A stretch of DNA of 16,441 nt from JAEUIA01 sp034440255 (GTDB taxonomy: Bacteria > Planctomycetota > UBA1135 > GCA-002686595): contig JAWXBU010000246.1 of assembly GCA_034440255.1 (NCBI GenBank), positions 1 through 16,441 of the forward strand, given 5' to 3'. Made by a program: the position numbers and the translations under genes. The notes beneath the pieces were generated by a model that saw only the letters and a list, made by a program, of their open reading frames with translations, made no database searches and was not told the DNA's origin. Shown piece after piece: positions 12,739 through 16,441 of this stretch (the stretch's first letter is position 1; every line of letters starts with the position of its first letter).

Positions 12739-14148
12739 ATGAACAAACTCAGCATCGCAGCAGCATTGATCGCCTGCGTTACCAGCGCGATGGCGCAAGG
12801 CACGGACACGTGCACCTCTCCGACCATCGTCGTTGGAACCGGACCGTTCTCGTTCGACAACACGACGGCGACGACGGGTGTCCAGGGTCAGACCGAAGCC
12901 TTGTGCACCCAATTCGCCACAACGGTCCTGAAGAAGGACGTGTGGTTCACGTGGAACGCGACGTTCAGTGGCTCGGCGATCGTCACGACGTGCGGAGCCA
13001 CGACTGTCGACACCAAGGTGGCGGTCTACCCGGGCAGCGCTTGCCCGACCGCCGGCACGGCTCTCGGCTGCAACGACGACGGTTGCTTGATCGCACTCGA
13101 ATCGCAGACCAACGCCTTCCCCGTGACGCTCGGCCAGAACTACGTCATCCAAGTCGGGGTCTACCCGGGGGGAACCGTTTTGGGTGGCATCGGGACCTTC
13201 GACATCCAGAACGTGGTCGTGCCGACGAATGACAACTGCGCCACGCCGCTCGTCGTCGCGACGCAGGGTCAGTACGCGTTCGACACAGGCTACGCGTCGC
13301 GCGACCTCGCGGTCGGACAGAGCGAGACCTTGTGCCTCATCAATACCAGCGTGACGCCGATCTACCGCGACTTGTGGTATCGCTACACCGCGTCCACGAA
13401 CTCGGTGCAAGTCAAGACGTGCGATCTCATCAACGGGAGCTCGCCGTTCACCGACACGCGCATCGCGGTCTATCCCGGTTCGGCGTGTCCGGCAATGGAT
13501 ACATCCCTCAATTGTGAGGACGACAGCTTTCTCTGCGTCGTGCAGGGTCTCACTACCGAAGTCACGTTCGCCGCGACGTGTGGCGCTACGTACATGATCC
13601 AAGTCGGCAACTACAACCCGCATGCGATCACGTTCGGGCTGGTCGAATTCGCCGAACTGGGATCTCCCTGCAACACGCCCTCGACGCCGTTCTGCTCCGG
13701 TGACGCCGTCGGTACAACCTGTGTCGCTTGCGGCAACAACGGGGTCGCCGGCCACGGCTGTGCGAGTTCGGGCTTCGCGGGCGGAGCGTTGCTCGGCTCG
13801 AGCGGAATCGCTTCGCTCAGCGCCGACACGCTCGTGCTGATGGGTTCGGATCTGACCGGTCCGGGTCTCTTCTTCCAGTCCAACGGTCTCGCCGCTTCAC
13901 CGGTAGGATTCGGCGACGGCATGCTGTGCGCAGCGGTCGGCATCCTGCGCATGGGCGTCGTCTTCCCGGTCGCGGGATCGGCCAGCTACCCGGGTGGTTT
14001 GACCCCGAATCCGGTCAGCGTCGCGGGCGGTCCGATCTCGGCCGGCAACACGAAGCACTACCAAGTCTGGTACCGCGACGCAGCCGCCTTCTGCACGGCT
14101 TCGACGTTCAACACGTCGAACGGCGTGTCGCTGGTCTGGGCTCCTTAG
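12739..14148 (+). CDS. Exported protein with tandem duplicated domain and Cys/Gly-rich C-terminal domain
   Basis: The 469-residue product starts MNKLSIAAALIACVTSAMAQ, a Sec signal peptide with predicted cleavage after AMA (residue 19). Two diverged copies of one beta-rich domain follow, about 25-156 and 167-304. Each has the same landmarks: an opening Cys-x-x-P, a DVWF/DLWY strand, TTC or KTC, DT-x-x-AVYPGSACP, a C-x-D-D turn, and YVIQVG or YMIQVG near the end. Residues 310-469 form a third domain with CVACGNNGVAGHGCASSG, GFGDGMLC and a closing YQVWYRD segment. That arrangement resembles a C-terminal domain common in secreted proteins of uncultured Planctomycetota. The ATG has AGAGGA at good spacing; an upstream in-frame extension lacks a signal peptide and crosses the terminator. 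Function is unknown; a cell-surface or extracellular adhesive role is a guess. Confidence 0.85.
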   Translation: MNKLSIAAALIACVTSAMAQGTDTCTSPTIVVGTGPFSFDNTTATTGVQGQTEALCTQFATTVLKKDVWFTWNATFSGSAIVTTCGATTVDTKVAVYPGSACPTAGTALGCNDDGCLIALESQTNAFPVTLGQNYVIQVGVYPGGTVLGGIGTFDIQNVVVPTNDNCATPLVVATQGQYAFDTGYASRDLAVGQSETLCLINTSVTPIYRDLWYRYTASTNSVQVKTCDLINGSSPFTDTRIAVYPGSACPAMDTSLNCEDDSFLCVVQGLTTEVTFAATCGATYMIQVGNYNPHAITFGLVEFAELGSPCNTPSTPFCSGDAVGTTCVACGNNGVAGHGCASSGFAGGALLGSSGIASLSADTLVLMGSDLTGPGLFFQSNGLAASPVGFGDGMLCAAVGILRMGVVFPVAGSASYPGGLTPNPVSVAGGPISAGNTKHYQVWYRDAAAFCTASTFNTSNGVSLVWAP

Positions 14149-14204
14149 ACACACGCGAACCCGTGAGCTGAACGTCGCACTGGGTGCGCGCTCCGCAGAT
14201 TCTT

Positions 14205-14251
14205 CGAGGCCCTGGCCCGGTTCATCCGCGCCAGGGCCTCGACTGCTTTTT
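14205..14251 (+). terminator. Strong intrinsic terminator
   Basis: CGAGGCCCTGGC (14205-14216) pairs perfectly with GCCAGGGCCTCG (14230-14241) as a 12-bp stem with a 13-nt loop, followed by ACTGC and five T residues (14247-14251). It lies 57 bp after the exported-protein stop and separates that gene from the lipoprotein-flippase unit. Confidence 0.88.
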
Positions 14252-14305
14252 CAGGCCCCGCAGTAGTTATGGCACGCCGAACGTGGAGGATCCGATCGCG
14301 ATCCG

Positions 14306-14311
14306 TACACT
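14306..14311 (+). promoter_or_regulatory. Possible -10 element for a leaderless transcript
   Basis: TACACT at 14306-14311 is the same hexamer as the ssrA -10 and ends 8 nt before a GTG codon at 14320. If used, transcription would start almost at the GTG. No -35 match was found, so this is a tentative call. Confidence 0.3.
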
Positions 14312-14319
14312 CTCGCGCC

Positions 14320-15426
14320 GTGTTTTCAGCCGGACGAATCTGGGGGGCGTGTCTGTGCCTCGCGACGGCCGCGTGCCGCATCAGCGAAGCGAAGATCTAC
14401 AACCTCGCGCAGTTGCACGACGACGAATCGCACCATCGCTACAACGCGGCGCTCGAGAGCGATCTCGAATTCGTGCTGCGTCACAAGGTGCTCGGTGCGT
14501 TCAGCTCCACGAACACGGACCTGACCGACAAGAAGGCGAGCGAGGTCGAGGCACCCGCAGACGAATGCCTCGAAAACCTGATCGAGCTCAGCGAGATCGA
14601 GACGAACGACCCGGTCGTCCTCGGACGTCAGATCGAATGGTTCGCGCGGCTCGCGGTCGAAGATCCTTGGAGTCTGTCGCGCGAACGCGCGGTCATCGCT
14701 CTGCAGGCGGCTGGACAGCGGCTCGCGTCCGGTCTGCCGCGCGGGTTGGGCAGCGATCAGACGCCTGCGACGCCGGACGCCGTCGGCGAAGCGGCGAACG
14801 GCGTCGTGAAGGCCATGCGCCTGGTGCTCGACCGCCAGGCGACGCGCGCTGATCTGGAAGCTGCTTGCGAGCGGTTGAAAAAGCTCGATCTCGACATCGG
14901 CGGCGCACGTCGCGCGCTGCGCATCACCATCGAGCTCCTCGCGGCCGGTGGATCGCGCGATGCGGACTTGGCGCCGCTCGCGCCCCTCGCGACGCATCTC
15001 GAAAAATTGTGCATCGCGCGCGCCCTCGCGCTCGCGATCGACGACAAGGACGCCCGCGTCCAAGCTGCGGCGCTCGCGAGCACGGCGATGATCGGTGGCC
15101 AAGCTGCTGTCGACGCCGTGCTCTACGACCGCTTGCAGAAACGCTCCGAACCCGCTGTGACGATCGCGATCGTCGACACGCTCAGGCGTTTGGGCCGCGA
15201 CGCGCTCGTGGACGGACGCGGCGGCAAGTCGCGCGAGGATTGGTTGCGCGCGATCTACGCGCTCGTCGAAACGAGTCGCGAGAGCGAAGTGCGCGTGCAC
15301 GCGATGATGGCGCTCGCGAAGCTGTCGGACAGCGGCCTCACGAGCTTGCGCGAGGAGGATTGGCAAGCTTGGTGGTACGCACGGCAAGACGCGCGCGCCA
15401 CGACCGACGCGGGGGCTGCGCGTTGA
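14320..15426 (+). CDS. Putative lipoprotein with HEAT-like helical repeats
   Basis: From the GTG at 14320 the product is 368 aa with a compact signal, VFSAGRIWGACLCLATAAC, ending at a candidate lipidated Cys19. The -3 residue is Thr, so the lipobox is imperfect. The rest is almost entirely helical, with HEAT-like repeats near the C-terminus (DARVQAAALASTAMIGG, EPAVTIAIVDTLRRLG, SEVRVHAMMALAKLSD). Such repeats usually mediate protein contacts. An in-frame ATG at 14269 would add 17 Arg-rich residues of atypical codon bias directly after the terminator. I prefer the GTG because of the signal shape and the TACACT box before it, but cannot exclude the ATG. The next gene overlaps the stop by 4 bp (TTGA), so the two are coupled. 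Specific function unknown. Confidence 0.75.
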   Translation: MFSAGRIWGACLCLATAACRISEAKIYNLAQLHDDESHHRYNAALESDLEFVLRHKVLGAFSSTNTDLTDKKASEVEAPADECLENLIELSEIETNDPVVLGRQIEWFARLAVEDPWSLSRERAVIALQAAGQRLASGLPRGLGSDQTPATPDAVGEAANGVVKAMRLVLDRQATRADLEAACERLKKLDLDIGGARRALRITIELLAAGGSRDADLAPLAPLATHLEKLCIARALALAIDDKDARVQAAALASTAMIGGQAAVDAVLYDRLQKRSEPAVTIAIVDTLRRLGRDALVDGRGGKSREDWLRAIYALVETSRESEVRVHAMMALAKLSDSGLTSLREEDWQAWWYARQDARATTDAGAAR

Positions 15427-16441
15427 GTTCGCCGGCTTCGACCGCAGGGCCGAAGAAGAGCAGTGTCCTCGGTGCCCTGCGCATCGTGTTCGCACTCGTA
15501 CTGCTCGCTGCTGTCGCGTACTTCGTGCCGTGGCGCGATCGCTTGACGCTGGAAACGGCTGCTGGATCGCACTCGCTCGCGGGCGACATCGACGGCGACT
15601 GGCGCGCGGACGAAATTCGGTTCACGATCGACTCGCGGGAGTCGATCGTGCCCGAGTGGCCCGCGAGCGTTCGTCAAGCGCTCGCAGCGCAGACGGCGCT
15701 CGTCGTCGTGCGTGCGGACGAGACCACGTTGCCGCGCATGGACTGGCGACCGGGCATGTTGCGTGTCTTCAGCAAAGTCGAACCTTCGGGGCTCGTTGTC
15801 GCGCTCCTCTTGATGACGTTGGGTTCGATGGTCGCGATCAAACGCTGGCAGATCCTGCTCGCGGTCGCCGGATGTGCGACGAGCTTCGCCACGGCATTTC
15901 GGCTGTCTTTCCTCGGACTTTTCTTCAATTTGATCGTGCCGGGACTGACCGGTGGCGACGTGATCAAAGCGATCCTCGTCGTGCGCGAACACCCCGAGCG
16001 GCGCGCCGACGCGCTGATGTCCGTCATCGTCGATCGCGGACTCGGACTGCTCGTCTTGATCGGCCTCGCTGTCTCTGTGACGTGGTGGCCGGGCTCGCGC
16101 TTCCACGAAGTGCGCCTCGCGGTGTTGCTGACCTTCCTCGGCATCTTGTTCGGCCTGTGGGTGTTCCTCGCGCCATTGCCGCGCCGCGTGTTGAAGATCG
16201 AACGCTTGCTCGCGAAGCTGCCGCAGAAAGATCGCATCCAAGCGCTCGATCGCGCGCTGCGGTTGTACGGATCGCATCCGTGGAAGCTCGCCATCGCCGT
16301 CGTGTTGTCGATCCTGAATCACGGCGCACTCGCGTTCGGATTGTTCGTGCTCGGGCGTGCGTTCGGCGACACGCAGTTGAGCTACCCCGAGTACTTGGGG
16401 GTCGCGTCGATCGCGAACACGATCAGTTCGATCCCGATCGC
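15423..16441 (+). CDS. YbhN/UPF0104-type flippase-like membrane protein (3' end beyond window)
   Basis: This is an integral membrane protein of the lysylphosphatidylglycerol synthase transmembrane / flippase-like (UPF0104, YbhN) family, proposed to move lipids or glycolipids across the inner membrane. The TTG start overlaps the previous stop (TTGA). About 339 residues are visible. A first membrane helix lies near residues 15-37, then a soluble insert of about 75 residues, then multiple helices from residue 122. Family landmarks are the KRWQILL segment (140-146), NLIVPGLTGGDVIKA (169-183) and SVIVDRGLGLLVLIGLA soon after. The final visible residues (ISSIPI) match the start of the conserved C-terminal family motif, so only the end is missing. 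The soluble insert after helix 1 is longer than in typical homologues I know. Confidence 0.88.
   Translation, partial: MSSPASTAGPKKSSVLGALRIVFALVLLAAVAYFVPWRDRLTLETAAGSHSLAGDIDGDWRADEIRFTIDSRESIVPEWPASVRQALAAQTALVVVRADETTLPRMDWRPGMLRVFSKVEPSGLVVALLLMTLGSMVAIKRWQILLAVAGCATSFATAFRLSFLGLFFNLIVPGLTGGDVIKAILVVREHPERRADALMSVIVDRGLGLLVLIGLAVSVTWWPGSRFHEVRLAVLLTFLGILFGLWVFLAPLPRRVLKIERLLAKLPQKDRIQALDRALRLYGSHPWKLAIAVVLSILNHGALAFGLFVLGRAFGDTQLSYPEYLGVASIANTISSIPI

Noticed and set aside
15585..15620. EF-hand or FG-GAP-like loop (DIDGDWRADE) in the flippase insert
   Set aside because: The loop lacks the Gly and the final acidic residue in the right places. A single short match in a GD-rich segment is weak evidence for calcium binding.

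Overview
The window is GC-rich, densely coded bacterial DNA. Codon third positions are strongly G/C, GTG and TTG starts are common, and Shine-Dalgarno signals are often weak. The best taxonomic clue is the exported protein at 12739-14148: its Cys/Gly-rich C-terminal domain resembles one I associate with secreted proteins of uncultured Planctomycetota. The assignment to that phylum is an inference of moderate strength.

Layout. (1) 1-2154, minus strand: a tldD-tldE (pmbA) pair overlapping by 4 bp, with tldE running off the left edge. (2) 2235-3149, plus strand: smpB followed by ssrA, so both parts of the trans-translation ribosome-rescue system are adjacent. The tmRNA (358 nt) has a G3-U wobble in its acceptor stem, a pseudoknot and a short tag ending LAA. 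(3) 3279-10409, plus strand: a tightly packed five-gene operon. Its first four genes are the ligase-associated DNA-repair cassette: beta-CASP exonuclease, ATP-dependent DNA ligase, Lhr-like DEXH helicase and PdeM-like phosphoesterase. A DAO-type FAD oxidoreductase is joined to it by a GTGA overlap. A 16-bp perfect palindrome lies just before the first gene. (4) 10586-11251: a short, divergent cis-prenyltransferase (UppS family). (5) 11252-12738: a sparsely coding stretch with a roughly 169-bp foldback (MITE-like or structured-RNA) element, a small minus-strand orphan gene, a plus-strand reading frame broken by one in-frame TGA, and a hairpin/T-tract terminator. (6) 12739-14148: the exported protein, which carries two diverged copies of one domain and ends at a strong intrinsic terminator. 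(7) 14320 to the right edge: a putative helical lipoprotein coupled by a TTGA overlap to a YbhN-type flippase-like membrane protein that is cut by the window end.

How the parts work together. smpB and ssrA act as one ribonucleoprotein. The repair genes are expected to process, unwind and seal damaged DNA, and translational coupling makes their co-expression likely. TldD and TldE form a heteromeric metalloprotease, but I see no peptide substrate gene here. The least explained parts are 11252-12412, the coupling of an oxidoreductase to the repair cassette, and the altered substrate-binding residues of the prenyltransferase.
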